A program made the position numbers and the translations under genes. Below are positions 1-12,745 of a stretch of DNA of 64,000 nucleotides, piece after piece. The notes beneath the pieces were generated by a model. The model worked only from the letters and a program-made list of their open reading frames with translations. It was not told where the DNA came from and did not search any database. The stretch's first letter is position 1, and each line of letters opens with the position of its first letter. Origin of the DNA: Strigamia acuminata (Eukaryota > Arthropoda > Chilopoda > Geophilomorpha > Linotaeniidae); assembly GCA_949358305.1 (NCBI GenBank), contig OX442323.1:6200001-6264000 (forward strand), read 5' to 3'.

Positions 1-719
1 TCGCATAGTTTAATGGTGAAAAACAGACCTGTTGGGTGTCGCTTTTCTCGGTTTCTTTGATCTTGCCGAACCCACCAACAACTTCCTCTCACCCTTGGGG
101 AGGAGGCGCATGCGTGGCATGTGGACACCATTCTAGCCACATGATGGCATTCCATGGCCAAATTAAGAGGAAAAAATAAAATAAAAATAAACAACAACAA
201 AGAAATTGCATGAAAATTTAATAAATCAAAATTTGCATGAATTAAAAAATTGTGGTATGATTTTTTTGTGATTTATGATTAAAAACTGATATGTTATTAT
301 CATAAATGTCATCTACAGAAGCCTAGACGGCGCGGAACACTCGAGGAAAGAAGGGAAAGTCGTTTATCATTGGAACAGCAGATAAACACGAATGACGTCG
401 TTGCTTCGCTTGCGCTACGTGATCGTAAGAGATGTCTTTCTTGTCTCACACGAGTTGTCGCTAGAGGGATACAGCTACTGGTATGTTGGTCAGTGTTTCT
501 TGTGATTACGTCATATGAAACTGTGATGTTATCTGCCAAGTATTTCCCAATATGCCACTTGACATCGCACAAGAAGGGAGGGCAGAAATTTGAGAAAATT
601 AATTGTAAAAATAAAAATTTTAAAAATAGAGTTTGTGTTATTTTCTCAGCATCTTGTTGCCGTGACAACGCGCAATTAAATACAATTTCAATTTGATTTG
701 ATGTTTTGAAATTTTGAAA
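1..719. other. Upstream flank, no supported gene
   Basis: No gene is supported here. The first 130 bases are moderately GC-rich and the rest is AT-rich. An open frame at about 370-696 (+) has one hydrophobic stretch, but it shows no recognisable domain, no splice context and an AT-driven basic tail, so I do not call it. Confidence 0.4.
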
Positions 720-1262
720 TTTCAATATTTGGAAAATTTGAGATTTCAAGATTTTAAAAATTTGAAATTTAGGAAAATTTAAGAAAATGTAAAAAAAATG
801 TAAGAAAATTTAAGAAAATTTAAAAAAATTCAAGAAAATTTAAAAAAGTTTTAAAAAATTTAAGAAAATTTAAGAAAACTTAAGAAAATTTAAGAAAATT
901 TTAAGAAATATTAAGAAATTTTAAGAAATTTTAAGAAATTTTAAGAAATTTTTAAGAAATTTTAAGAAATTTTAAGAAATTTTTAAGAAATTTTCAGAAA
1001 TTTTCAGAAATCTTCAGAAAATTTCAAAAAATTTCAGAAAACTTTAGAAAATTTCAGAAAACTTTAGAAAATTTAAGAAAACTTTAGAAAACTTTAGAAA
1101 ACTTTAGAAAATATCAAAAAATTCAAGAAAATTTCCGAAAATTTCCGAAAATTCAAGAAAATTTAAAAATATTTAAGAAAATTTCAGATAATTCAAGAAA
1201 ATTTAAAAATATTTAAGAAAATAAGAAAATTAAAGAAAACTTAAGAAAATCTAAATTCGAAA
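720..1262. repeat. AT-rich short-period repeat array
   Basis: Degenerate tandem array with a 10-11 bp period, variants of AAGAAAATTT and AAGAAATTTT, repeated for more than 500 bp. It ends about 420 bp upstream of the SoxE start codon. It is pure low complexity without coding potential. Confidence 0.85.
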
Positions 1263-1495
1263 AATCTGATGTTTCGACATTTCGTCATTTCTCACCTTCA
1301 AAACGTTTCTTACCTTTCGATTTAAACATCTAATTCGAATGATTCAAACCGCCTCCATAGCTCGATGATTACAGACTATATCCGAGTGAATGACAAATGA
1401 TCAACTGATCACACAGGTGTAGAACCGCCTAAAGCACCAGACCACAGGTGAAGCGAACCTGCGAACCTCCATTCCTCATTTACATATCCCAAAAC

Positions 1496-1504
1496 TATAT
1501 ATAG
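1496..1504 (+). promoter_or_regulatory. Candidate TATA box of SoxE
   Basis: TATATATAG lies 187 bp upstream of the first usable ATG (1683) of the SoxE gene. A start site about 30 bp downstream would give a 5' UTR of roughly 150 nt. Position and motif are seen; use is inferred. Confidence 0.4.
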
Positions 1505-1682
1505 AAACCAAAACAAAAAAAAATCAATAAAAAATCGTCAAAATTCCATCCAAACCAAAACATTTTCCCCAATTAATATTTCCCTTGAATTTCCCTAGCG
1601 CCGCCTTCCGCTGGGGCGGGCACCCCCTGAAAACGACGCATGCGCATTGGTAGATGCACAGGGGCGGGTTCGAGCGCTCAAC

Positions 1683-4600
1683 ATGAGCAAGGCGCGAGTC
1701 CAAAGAGGTTTATTCACGCTTCGCTCGCGTACCCAGATGGACGATTCGATTCCCGCTTCGTACAACGGGTACAGACCCGCGAGTTTCGATTCGGGGCCCG
1801 AGAGCGACGGGGACTCGTCGGACGGAGGCGCAGGTGGGGATGAGCGCTTCTCGTCCTGCATCCGCGAAGCTGTCACGCGCGTACTCAAAGGGTATGATTG
1901 GACTCTGGTGCCACTGCCCACGAAGAATAACGGTGGAGATAAGAGGAAACCGCATGTCAAGAGACCTATGAACGCTTTTATGGTGTGGGCACAGGCGGCG
2001 AGGCGAAAACTGGCTGACCAGTACCCGCATCTGCATAATGCGGAGTTGAGTAAAACTTTGGGAAAGTTGTGGAGGTGAGTGAGAACATTTCATTTTTATG
2101 ATGATAATTTGGTGGATTGTTTGGTTTTTCTTGGATTTTCTTGAGGTTTTTTGATTTCAAGTAGTTTTTCTTGAAGTTTTTTGATTTTAAGTAGTTTTTC
2201 TTGAAGTTTTTTTGATTTCTTGAAGTTTTTTTGATTTCTTGAAGTTTTTTTTTATTTTTCTTGAAGTTTTTTGATTTTAACTGGATTTTTCTTGATTTTT
2301 TTTATTTTTTTTCCTTGGTTTTTTTTATTTTTCTTGATTTTTCTTCAACCTTTTTTTTTTTAATTTCTTCAATTATTTTGAATTTCTTGAATTCTTTTGA
2401 ATTTTCCTAAATTTTCTATGAATTTTCTTGAATTTTCTTAAATTTTCTGTAAATTTTCTTAAATTTTCTGTAAATTTTCTTAAATTTTCTGTAAATTTTC
2501 TTAAATTTTCTGTAAATTTTCTTAAATTTTCTGTAAACTTTCTTAAATTTTCTGTAAATTTTCTTAAACTTTCTGTAAATTTTCCAAAATCTTCCATAAC
2601 TTTTCCAAAATCTTCCATAAATTTTCCAAAATCTTCCATAAATTTTCCAAAATCTTCCATAAATTTTCCAAAATCTTCCATAAACTTTCTTGCACATTCT
2701 GTAAATTTTCCAAAATCTTCCAAAAATCTTAAATTTCTAACGAGTGATGACGAAACATCCCACTCCCCACAACTCCTCCATTTAAACAACATATTTCCAA
2801 CCACATCAACAAAAACAACTCAATCCACCAACAACCACACACACAACATCCACCTCTTTAACCACATGACAAACCTTCATCTTGAAACAAACGTCCCCAA
2901 AAAAACAAACCGTTGACACACCATTTTGAAATTCAATTCTGACAATATTAAATCTACACAATTTAAAAAAAAAAAATGTTTACACAAAAGAAAATAAATA
3001 TTCGACAAATGGCAGGTCCATGTTTAAATCCAACCAAACCACGATAAACTCGCACAAGAGATCAAAAAGTTAATGAATGAAGTCTGTCATTCTCACGTTA
3101 CAAGCGAAATGTCCAGCAAGAAACATTCAGCTGCTCGATCCATTTATGGAAAAGATGGAGTTCATTCACACCCATCATCTTATTCCTCATCCCTGTCCCC
3201 ATCTTTTCACTGTTTGATGAGGTCAACCACTGCCAAACTGTTGTAAAACACATGGTTCTGTCCCCACCAAGTGGCACCTCATTTTACAACACTCTCCAGA
3301 TGTCCCAATCCCCACAATCAACAGACAATAATAAATAAAATGCAAAAAAGCGAAATAATCTCCCGCGCCATTTCGCGGCACAATGACATTTCAATAATTA
3401 TGTCACCGGCCTCTTTTGTACTCGCTGACGGATTTCCCCACCACTTCTTCATCATTTATTCATCCGGACATACCTGATGACTCTTTAGATGAGAAAAATC
3501 ATGACTAACCGACTCTTTTTCCCATCAGATTACTGAACGAAGCCGAAAAGAAGCCTTTCATCGAAGAAGCCGAACGTCTGCGTACGGTGCACAAGAAGGA
3601 ACATCCCGATTATAAATACCAACCTCGACGACGGAAACCACTCAAAGGGGCATCGACCACCGACCCCCAGCCGACCACACCCCACCAACACGGTCCCGCT
3701 GTCATGTTCCGGTACAAAAATTCATTTTATTCCACATTTCTCGTCTCCAACGAATTAATTGTCGTTGCATTCGCCGATTTGCACACAAATGGCGGCTCAA
3801 AAAATGCCGCTCACGTTCTTCCACCGGGGGCCCGTGAGGCCACGCGAGTTGTCGTTCGTGCGCCCACTAATTAGGGCGTTCTGAGTTGCACGTTGTCATT
3901 TAGGCGGGCAAATGAACAAATCGCCTTCATATTCATATTTAAAAAAAAAATAAAAAAAATTAAATTTTCGCTTTTATTTCATTTATTTATTTATTTTTAT
4001 ATCTGATTTTTATATCCTTGTATCAGATCTTTAAAAGGCAAATCTTTCGAACGTCCTCCATCCAATGCCGAATGCACGAGCGCCTCGAGTACGAGTGCCC
4101 CACCGACACCCCCGACCACACCCGGGGAAGCCGAGGCCAAGGACACCGAGAAAAACTCGCGACCAACTGGTCAGTTAACACAAATTAACGTTATTTTAAT
4201 TTTTTAATCGAAAATTTCTTCTTTCAGTGGTCAATTCGGACCATTCCGCTCAACCGATCGACTTCAGCCACGTGGACGTCGGTCAACTGACCACCGAAGT
4301 GATGGAAAACATAGACGACAACGAGCTTGACCAATATCTACCGCCGGGGACCAGCGCGGTGCACGCCGGGGCAGCCAGCCCCGCGCACTACGGGGCGAAT
4401 TATCCTTCCGCGTGGACAAACCGATTCTGCATGGGCGCTGGTGGCGACCCCCATTTGGACGCTAATAAAGTGGACAATAGTCAGGACAACAGTTATAGCA
4501 ATCATAATAACGAAGACGAGGACACCCGTTTCCACGAATTGCAGCCGGTCAAGCAGGAGACGCAGAGCCGTCGCCAAGGGGGGGCCGCGAACCCACACGC

Positions 4601-4724
4601 GTATATCTTGGCAGCGCATCAATCGGCTTCTCCTTATGGTTTCTACTCGGGAGCCGGCAATCAGTCCATGTTTCAATGTTTGTTGTATTCAGGATCGGAT
4701 TCGTGGTGCAATTATTACGTTTGA
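1683..4724 (+). CDS. SoxE: SoxE-group HMG-box transcription factor (Sox8/9/10 class)
   Basis: Four exons: 1683-2074, 3529-3711, 4027-4169, 4228-4724, giving 404 aa. SoxE proteins are sequence-specific nuclear activators of neural, glial, gonadal and other developmental genes. Residues about 55-91 form the SoxE-specific dimerisation region (IREAV...[10 protein letters not shown]). The HMG box follows at about 92-160, with [19 protein letters not shown] and later [12 protein letters not shown]. Exon 4 carries the K2-like transactivation segment ([16 protein letters not shown]) and a VKQE sumoylation-type motif. The first intron splits an Arg codon inside the HMG box ([13 protein letters not shown]). 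ATG 1683 is chosen because the frame upstream opens only with TTG; ATG 1737 is an alternative 18 codons later. The C-terminus is shorter and less Pro/Gln-rich than in vertebrate Sox9. AATAAA signals follow at 4775 and 4825. Group assignment is firm; the ortholog within SoxE is not resolved. Confidence 0.95.
2140..2725. repeat. Minisatellite in SoxE intron 1
   Basis: A T-rich lead-in (about 2140-2340, TTCTTGAAGTTTTTTGATTT-like units) precedes a clean array at about 2400-2725. The unit is 21 bp: first CTGTAAATTTTCTTAAATTTT, then a related 21-bp CCAAAATCTTCCATAAATTTT version. Open frames through it on both strands come from the repeat, because 21 is a multiple of three. Confidence 0.9.
2726..3528 (+). 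other. Remainder of SoxE intron 1
   Basis: Intronic sequence ending in a pyrimidine-rich tract and CCCATCAG acceptor before exon 2. I see no nested gene. Confidence 0.6.
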
Positions 4725-4835
4725 ACTCAAAGGAACTTATATTATTATTATTATTATTGATTATTGATTATTATAATAAATTTTATTTTATATATATGAC
4801 AAAAAAGACGCTAAATTTGAGATAAATAAATACAA
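4725..4835 (+). terminator. SoxE 3' UTR with poly(A) signals
   Basis: An (ATT)n stretch follows the stop codon. AATAAA occurs at 4775-4780 and again at 4825-4830. Cleavage shortly after either is plausible. Confidence 0.5.
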
Positions 4836-4860
4836 TTATAATTTTATCAATGAAAATTTT

Positions 4861-6053
4861 TGTCGATTTTTTATTTCCTTATTTTTACACAATTTTATAA
4901 TTTTTATTTTTTTAAAAATGGCGTCACATTTGGGCATATTTCTATCAATTTCTCGCTTCCATTTTGTTTATATCTGCGATTTTAACACTCCGCGAATGTT
5001 AATATATCTTTTTTTTATATACAATTATTCTATTAAAAGATGAATTTGTTTATAAGAATGGTTTTCTTTCTTTGATTCGCCTAATTTCTCATTTTTGGAC
5101 GACTGCGAGTGACTTCCGGTGCGCGGAGATAAATAAAAGTGATATACAGAAATGATTTCTCCCTCGCTTGGCGAAAACGAGGCCGGGGTGCAGGGAAGGG
5201 TTCGGATTCCCTCGCCCACGTCTTCCACTGAGGTCACGGCGCGTACGATGCAACTCGATCCAATCCTTCAAGCGTGAGGAAGGGTTGGATGGAGTTTTAC
5301 TAAGCTTTTGCTTTCGATTGGCAGCTCGATTAGGCTTAATCGCATTGAGACATCAGGCGCAGCCATAATGGCCGCCGAATGCCCGGCGCGCGCCAATATT
5401 TAATCAAGATTAAACTCGTCGTTTTTTGTTTATGTCGAGGAAAATAAATAAATAAAAAGTGTGTAAAAAAAAATTACTAGTTAGGTTCTTGTGTTTATGT
5501 TTGGTGTTGGAGGGAAATTAAGTGGGATATTTTTAGGGTTAAATCAATGCCAAAGTTGCTTTTTTAATCAAATGGAAAAAACGAGCATTTTAAATAAATA
5601 AAAATCTTTAAAAAAGATTAATTGGCATGCAATAATCTCATTTGGGCCACAAAATAGCCAAATTATAGCTTTGAAATCATTTTTATTGCCAAGTTTTTAC
5701 AGCTGAACCAAATGTCAAAACCTCATGGGCGGTTGAGAAATTCTCGTTGTCAAACGTCACCGGACACCTTCTCCCTGTAATTATAGAATCAACATAATCA
5801 TTACAGTATTACACAGGTGCAGACGAGCAAAATAAAGAATCTGATTAGCATAAAACATCAATTCACCGTGGGAAAAATTACTAATCAAATCCGGGTTTAC
5901 CAGAGAGTGTCATATAGATTTTTCAAACCATATAACCGCAACAGGAAATAAATATCTGCTTTGCCTTTGTTTCTGGGTACGTTATCGATACGGATCATCG
6001 CCCTGCAATACTGTACGTGATTTGCAAGATTCGACAAATTACTTCGAGCGGTA
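4861..6053. other. Intergenic, no gene seen
   Basis: Mostly AT-rich. A GC-richer patch at about 5150-5400 has open frames on both strands, but none resembles a known protein or has convincing splice sites. It may be a regulatory element of SoxE. Confidence 0.4.
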
Positions 6054-6533
6054 GATCATTCGACTCGTGGATCGACGTAAACGATACAGGAAACACGTTC
6101 TTGTGGTCTGCGTTTCTCGCCACAAATTTCTACAATACCGTACATAATTTATACGTTTTATCACACTACTCCGAGCGATGGATCATTCAATTCGTGGATC
6201 GACGTAAACGATACAGGAAACACGTTCTTGTGGTCCGCGTTTCTACAATACGGTACATAATTTATACGTTTTAACACACTACTCCGAGCGATGGATCATT
6301 CGATTCGTGGATCGACGTAAACGATACAAGAAACACGTTCTTGTGGTCCGCGTTTCTCGCCACAAACTTCTACAATAGCGTACATAATTTATACGTTTTA
6401 TCACACTACTCTGAGCAATGGATCATTCGATTCGTGGATCGACGTAAATGATACAGGAAACACGTTCTTGTGGTCCACGTTTCTACAATACGGTACATAA
6501 TTTATACGTTTTAACAGACTACTCCGAGCGATG
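6054..6533. repeat. Two-copy 240-bp higher-order tandem repeat
   Basis: Four units begin with GATCATTCRAYTCGTGGATC: 6054-6180 (127 bp), 6181-6293 (113 bp), 6294-6420 (127 bp) and 6421-6533 (113 bp). The 113-bp unit lacks the CTCGCCACAAA-type segment of the 127-bp unit. The period is therefore a 240-bp dimer repeated twice, with a degraded unit before it and a partial one after. Confidence 0.9.
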
Positions 6534-8340
6534 GATCATTCGACGCCTGGGTGTATGCAAATGCAACTAATTTATTGGAATTGATACCTGACGTGTCAGC
6601 CGCAATGAAATATTAACAAAATCAGCTTTCACAATGATCTCAGAATTCAAAACTTTCTGTCAAATCATCGTGAAAACCAGTTTTGTCTTAAATCCCGCAG
6701 GTGTGGAAAACTCCCCTTGAAAAACACTCCAAATGATATTAATAAAGTCATTTCCTATTCGTTGCGTTCAATGAACGTCTGCAAAAAAGGGCGTGCGGAA
6801 CAATGCATCAATTACTATACCTACCTATTGCTTGACTTACCTCAGCTTCCAGGGTGATTTCATAAAAAACCTAAAATTAAGTACCAACAATATCCAACCA
6901 AACTCTATAATTACCCGAGGATTAATACCATCTAATTAACAACTGCGGTCATGCAGGGCCGGACTTGATCCCTTTTACCTAATGGTTATGGGACAGACTT
7001 CCTCAAGGGGCACTTTCAATATGCATACCATACATTTCTTCTACACCAAATCAATTGGCAATTTATCACTTCAGCAGTGAAACATTATCCTAAAGATGTT
7101 TCCAATACCCATAGAGATCATTAAGTCCAAGGTTTTTTCCTCCGTCTACCGCTGGATGTTTTCTCCTGACATATCTGCATTGTCCCAAGGTCTGGGCAAT
7201 AGAAAAAATGTTCTGTGGGAAGACTTTCTTGAAGACCCAACCCTATACTTAAACTAGGAAAACCAAAAAGCTAGTTTTAGAGACGTTCTTTCTACGGCAC
7301 AAACAACGAACTCCTGGAACTTTCATTTCAAACTGCGTGATCGCACTCGCTGCTTCCAGCGCAGTCCGGGCGTTTAATTTCCAATCAAACTACTAAAATC
7401 TTTGACACGTATTCAGTGAAAATAGTTCATTTACTCTTTCGTCTTTCCTCCAGGGAGTACCACCATGAACCAAGGATAACACGGACACGTATCCACATGT
7501 TCAGTGCGCTTCACAATATATAGCCGCACTGTATTCTGGGATGACAACAGGTAACAAACATGCTTAGTTGGCACGCAATGTGGGACACACCATCACCGTC
7601 ATCCAATCAACGCACAGAACAACGAATCAATAGGAAATAACACACGGATACGTGTCCACGTTATCCTTGGTCCATGCTACCACAAAGGTCCTTGAATTGT
7701 CCGCTATGTTGGGATGACATTTTACAAATCTAAAGTACTGGAGGAACTTTATTTAGCACGTCGGTAAAGCGTGAGTGTGTTCGGAATCACATGTCCCTCC
7801 TTCCCCCTTTTCTTCGGAATTAAGTAATTTCGAAAAATCTGTGGATTCCGGGAAATCGTCGAAACGGATTCCTGAAAGATTGACCAACCAACACTACACG
7901 GGTTCCTAAGAAAAAAAAAACTTTTTCTATTGAGAAATGTTATCAAACATGCACATTTCCTTCTTCCTTGCAATACATTTCATATTTTTATTTCTTGCAT
8001 GTCAAGTGCAACATGTTTGAGATGAATTGCAAACCGCCAGCATCTATCTCATCCCAGATGCATGCTCCTCCAGCGCCCCTCGCTGGGCTCTCCTAGCAGC
8101 TGCGGGGGCGACCTGGGTGGCAGTCCGTTGGATGACACTTCATTCCGTCTCGCAATTAGGCATTTGCTACAGGGATTGATGCCACGTGCGTTCGCACATC
8201 CACATAATTTTCCAGAAAGTGATCTCATCCCTCGCCATGTTTGTGCAGATCAAATTCACCAGCAAAAAAGAAAATTCCCTCACTTAATTGTGAGGGGGAA
8301 TTTAAAGGGGGTTTTTAATCTTCGTGATGAAGGGTAATGA
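6534..8340. other. Intergenic, transposon debris
   Basis: No gene recognised. Around 6955 there is a fragment resembling the GGGCTGGACTGG element family found at 22138 and 25484. A foldback element is listed separately at 7464-7676. Confidence 0.35.
7464..7676. mobile_element. Foldback/MITE-like inverted repeat
   Basis: Arms 7464-7499 and 7641-7676 are inverted copies of about 36 bp, sharing the core ACCAAGGATAAC with a few mismatches, around a 141-bp centre. It looks like a short non-autonomous DNA element. No coding capacity. Confidence 0.6.
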
Positions 8341-10286
8341 GTTTGATCTAAGGTCAAATAAAAAGAGAAAAAAAAATGTATTAATTTTTGTCTGAAAAAT
8401 TCAATTTATTTATTTATTTATTTATGGTTTAGAAATCAAAGAAACTGCAAAACAATCGTCATGTGGGTGATTCAACGATGCCGATTTATCATCCCGACAA
8501 CCACTTGTGAGTGGTCAGTCAGTCGCCTCCATGTTTGCTTATTCAGTCATTGTCAAGGCGCCATCTTTTACAAGTTGGGAAGGAGGAAAAAACTGGACAA
8601 AAACACATGTTTTTTATAAAAATCCGCGAAGAGGGGGTCCACGAAGCAACCCAATAATGCCATATAACCAAGTTAACAAGTGCAAGTTGACTAAGTTACA
8701 TCATAAAAGGATAATTGGTTTAATTACTGACATTCGAGTTGCAGGTGGCTTTAAACTGATTCTATTTCACACATTTTACGAACTTAAAATAAAATTAAAA
8801 TTTTTTTTTTAAAAAAAAAATTAAATAAATAAAAATTTTTTATAAAAAAAAATTAAATAAATAAAAAATTTTTTTATAAAAATTATTTTTTTTTTTTAAG
8901 TTGAAGAATTTAAATGGGCTCGAGCCAATTGGAAAATAAAAATGAAAAGAGGAAGAAAATGAAGAAGAAAAAAAATGGAGTAACAGGTTTCCGCTTTCAA
9001 TGCTCAACATATATAAGAAACCATCTCGTATTCTTGTTTGTGCCAGCTGAACACACAAGTGTGGATCCTTGCAACACGAGACAAATTTATGGAGAGAATG
9101 AGTTGGGTGCTAATGGAGGAGGAGTATAAATTTGTAAGGAGAAAATGATGATGATGCCATGTGATGTTGTTATGCAAGTTGATGTTGTTAGGCTGAAACT
9201 GGGCCAAATATTTGTGGATTACATTCGAAAAAAGTGAACAAACGTTGGAATTTGGCAGAATAATGCAGATTTCTGCATAATTAGTGTGCAAAACATCAAT
9301 TTCTTTGATTTATCACGCAGAATAATGCAGATTTCTGCATAAAAACATCAATTTCTAGTTTTTGGTGTGAAACTTCAATTAGATTTTCAACTTTATGCAT
9401 TTTTTTTATACTTCTATTCATACATCGGTCAATTAAGACACTTAAACAGGAAACGAAAACAAAAATAAACAAAAAGAAAAATAACCCATAAAATTAATTC
9501 AATCTAAAAAAAAAAATAAAATAAAAGGAAAAAGTTGCATTAAAAATGCACATACCTTTGACCTAAATAACTTTTATTTATACCACTCATTTTCTATGTA
9601 AATCAATGTCAAATGTCTTTAGGCGCGGCGATCAAACTTGTAATCTGCGCAGAAAACCGCTAAAATTAATTTTTTTTTTCAAAAAATTAAAAAAAAAAAA
9701 ACGGTTTAAAATGAGCAAATTTTGCAAGCCACGCGTCCCGCGAGTGGGGCGTGGACCTGGCACCTCCCAATTTGTCATGTTTCCTCGCTGGAGGGACCAC
9801 TGAGTCCGTTTCCGAGTCGCCATATGGTCACACATCAAAAGAACCGCCTTTTCTTTCTCTCTCACCAGAAACATGACATGTAAACGCTTGTAATTACGTC
9901 TTAATTACCGAAGTGGGATTTCGTTGGAATTATTTGCAGATTTTGTAGATTTTTGTGTTGTTTTCGCAATTTCTTTCTTTCTTTCTTTCTTTCCCCTTTT
10001 AGGTGAACCTGATTTATGTGTTGTGATGAAAAGCAGCTTTCAACGAGTGAAATTTGGGGGGTTTTCCAGCAGAATGATGCGTTTTGCGTCTGACTTACTC
10101 ATTAGAAGGTTAAATAGAAAACGTTTGCTTTTATTAGTTTGAAATTAAAGTTTACAACTTTTTTGTTTGTGAGAGCAATTTGGGAATAGTTGTTGGTTGG
10201 GTTTGACCATTTTGTATGTTTGGCGAAGCTTTGCTGCACTACATTAATTGTTTTCTTGATTTTCTTTATTTACCATGTTTACATGT
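8341..10286. other. Intergenic, no gene seen
   Basis: AT-rich. It contains a (TTTC)n microsatellite near 9970 and a duplicated segment at 9255-9355 built around the near-palindrome ATGCAGATTTCTGCAT. No protein-like open frame. Confidence 0.4.
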
Positions 10287-10325
10287 ACAGTTCCGGCCAA
10301 AAAAATTGTACTGAGTTATCTAGAA
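10285..10325. mobile_element. Tc1/mariner-like terminal fragment
   Basis: ACAGTTCCGGCCAAAAAAAT resembles the outer end of Tc1-type inverted repeats. I found no matching opposite end, so this is a fragment at best. Confidence 0.3.
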
Positions 10326-10521
10326 AACTGAAAATCTGAATGTCACTTTTCTGGAAAACTGATCTTGTAAACTAACTAGTTTTCCAGAAAAGACAGACGT
10401 ATTCAGAAAACCAAATTCCAGTTGTACGAAGTAGATTTTGGGCGTTTTGCGCATTGTAAACTACGTGTAAACACCTGCGCGGGCGTAAAATTGCCGTATA
10501 CTCCATTGGAGTGTGTTTCCG

Positions 10522-10556
<35 letters not shown>
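10522..10556. repeat. (AAAT)n microsatellite
   Basis: Uninterrupted AAAT tetranucleotide run of about nine units. Confidence 0.9.
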
Positions 10557-10557
<1 letters not shown>

Positions 10558-10585
10558 ATTTCGTACCCCTTATTAAAAGTGGCAG

Positions 10586-10650
10586 TGTTGTATCTCGTTC
10601 ACTAAATTGTAAATGAGTTCAAGTTCGTGTTCATGACCATGTGAAAAGCG
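10586..10650. mobile_element. Truncated copy of the CAGTGTTGTATC hAT MITE
   Basis: About 65 bp starting CAGTGTTGTATCTCGTTCAC align closely with the left end of the complete element at 48206-48899, including the GTTCATGACCATGTGAA segment. The rest of the element is missing. Confidence 0.6.
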
Positions 10651-10669
10651 TTTTCTCGATTTCCATTAT

Positions 10670-10980
10670 TGTTTTATTGTTTTCTTGATTGTTTTTTTTT
10701 AATTAAAATTTTATTTTCTGGTTTTTTCTTTTTATTAAAATTTTATTTTCTTGTTTTTTCTTTTTATTAAAATTTTATTTTCTTGATTGTTTTTTTTTTA
10801 ATTAAAATTTTATTTTCTGGTTTTTTCATTGTATTAAAATTTTATTTTCTGGTTTTTTCATTGTATTAAAATTTTATTTTCTGGTTTTTTCATTGTATTA
10901 AAATTTTATTTTCTTGTTTTTTCATTGTATTAAAATTTTATTTTCTTGTTTTTTCTTTTTATTAAAATTTTATTTTCTTC
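10670..10980. repeat. 31-32 bp minisatellite
   Basis: Tandem units of about 32 bp built on ATTAAAATTTTATTTTCTGG followed by a T-tract. Roughly ten copies. Confidence 0.85.
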
Positions 10981-11735
10981 CTTTTTACCCCGAAAATTCC
11001 ATCTATTTTCGACACCGTTTGAAAAACATAAACACAACCCACCATAACTTTTTATTACGATCTCATTAAGTTTACATTTTCCCTTCACCAATGAAAAATG
11101 ATTCACTATATTTGCATTTATTCTTATCAAACTTTAGCCAGCACTGGACAACATTCCAACGCGCTATTGCACAAATAAACGGACGCTCATCTCGCCAAGA
11201 CAGAGATAAAAGAGCCCTGGAACGAAACTCGAACTCCTCACCCAAAATTCCCTCTTCGCACACTCGACGCCCACACAGTACACACCGCGTGTGCACTGAC
11301 CAACGCAATACCCACAAACAGACAAGTCTCGCGCCACTGGACTTCCCCAACCCAAGAACCCAGGCGCCATGTCTCTATTATTGCGAACACGTGAACCCTT
11401 AAAACCAACTGGAATTAAAAATAATAATAAAAATAAATGCAAAAAAAAGAGATAAAATATTTTTTTTAAAGAGAGGAAAAGATAAGGTTAAAATGGCCAG
11501 CCGGAGATCATCTAACAAGTGTAGGAGGAGAGAAAAATGTATAGAGTTTGTGGAAGGGAGAAAAAAAAGGATGCTTTTGGTTTATCGTTGAAGGAGGGTG
11601 TGCATTTCGTGATAATTCTTTGTAAACAATTGTGTTTGATTGACATTTTTAAATTTTTTTGGTTTGGTTTGATAAGTTTGTATCGTTTGGAAGATGGATG
11701 GTTTAGAATAGCCATTTTGGTTTAGAAAAATGACA
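10981..11735. other. Intergenic, no gene seen
   Basis: A less AT-rich patch at about 11,090-11,400 has overlapping open frames on both strands, none recognisable. Confidence 0.35.
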
Positions 11736-12745
11736 TTCAAGAAAAGCAGAAATAAAGCAATAAAACAGACTAAAAGTAAGAATAAAACAGACTAAAACGA
11801 GAATAAGACAAACTAAAACAAGAATAAAACAATAAAACAAACCAAAAATAGAATAAAATAATAAAACAGACTACAGCAAGAACAAAACAGATCTAAAAAA
11901 AGAATAAAACAGACTACAGCAAGAACAAAACAGATCTAAAAAAAGAATAAAACAGACTACAACAAGAACAAAACAGACTACAACAAGAACAAAACAGATC
12001 TAAAAAAAGAATAAAACAATAAGAGAAACTAAAACAAGTATAAAACAGACTAAAACAGGAACAGAACACCAAAACCAGGAATAAACCTTCAAAACCAAAA
12101 AGAAACCACCAAAACCAGGAATAAAACACAAAAACCAGGAATAAAACACAAAAACCTGGAATAAAACACAAAAACCAGGAATAAAACACAAAAACCAGGA
12201 ATAAAACACAAAAACCAGCAATAAAACACAAAAACCAGAAATAAAACAACCAAAACTAACTAAAAACCAGAAATAAAACACAAAAACCAGGAATAAAACA
12301 ACCAAAACCAACTAAAAACCAGAAATAAAACACAAAAACCAGGAATAAAACAACCAAGACCAACTCAAAACCAACAACCAAAACCAACTCAAAACCAACA
12401 AATAAAACCAACTCAAAACCAAAATAAAACCAAATCAAAAACCAGGAATAAATCACAAAAACCAGGAATTAAACACAAAAATCAGAAATAAAACACCAAA
12501 ACCAGGAATAAACCTTCAAAACCAAAAAGAAACCACCAAAACCAGGAATAAAACACAAAAACCAAGAATAAAACACAAAAAACAGGAAAAAAACAACCAA
12601 AACCAACAAATAAAACCAAACCAAAACCAAAATAAAACCAAACCAAAACCAAAATAAAACCAACTCAAAACCAAAATAAAACCAACTCAAAACCAACAAA
12701 TAAAACCAAAATAAAACCAACTCAAAACCAAAGTAAAACAACTCC
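11736..12745. repeat. 1-kb A-rich minisatellite
   Basis: Tandem array dominated by a 20-bp unit, ACCAGGAATAAAACACAAAA, with related blocks (AACAAAACAGACTA, CCAACTCAAAACCAA). The long aromatic-rich frames on the - strand are artefacts of the repeat. Confidence 0.9.

Noticed and set aside
370-696. 108-codon + strand frame with a hydrophobic stretch
   Set aside because: No recognisable domain, no splice context, and an antisense frame of similar quality; AT composition explains its tail.
2373-2916. Long repetitive frames in SoxE intron 1 on both strands
   Set aside because: They follow a 21-bp minisatellite, which stays open in all frames because 21 is divisible by three.
5150-5260. tRNA-like GGGTTCGGATTCCC
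   Set aside because: No paired acceptor, D or anticodon arms around it.
11914-12741. Phe/Val-rich hydrophobic frames on the - strand
   Set aside because: Produced by the 20-bp A-rich minisatellite; no start context or conserved composition.
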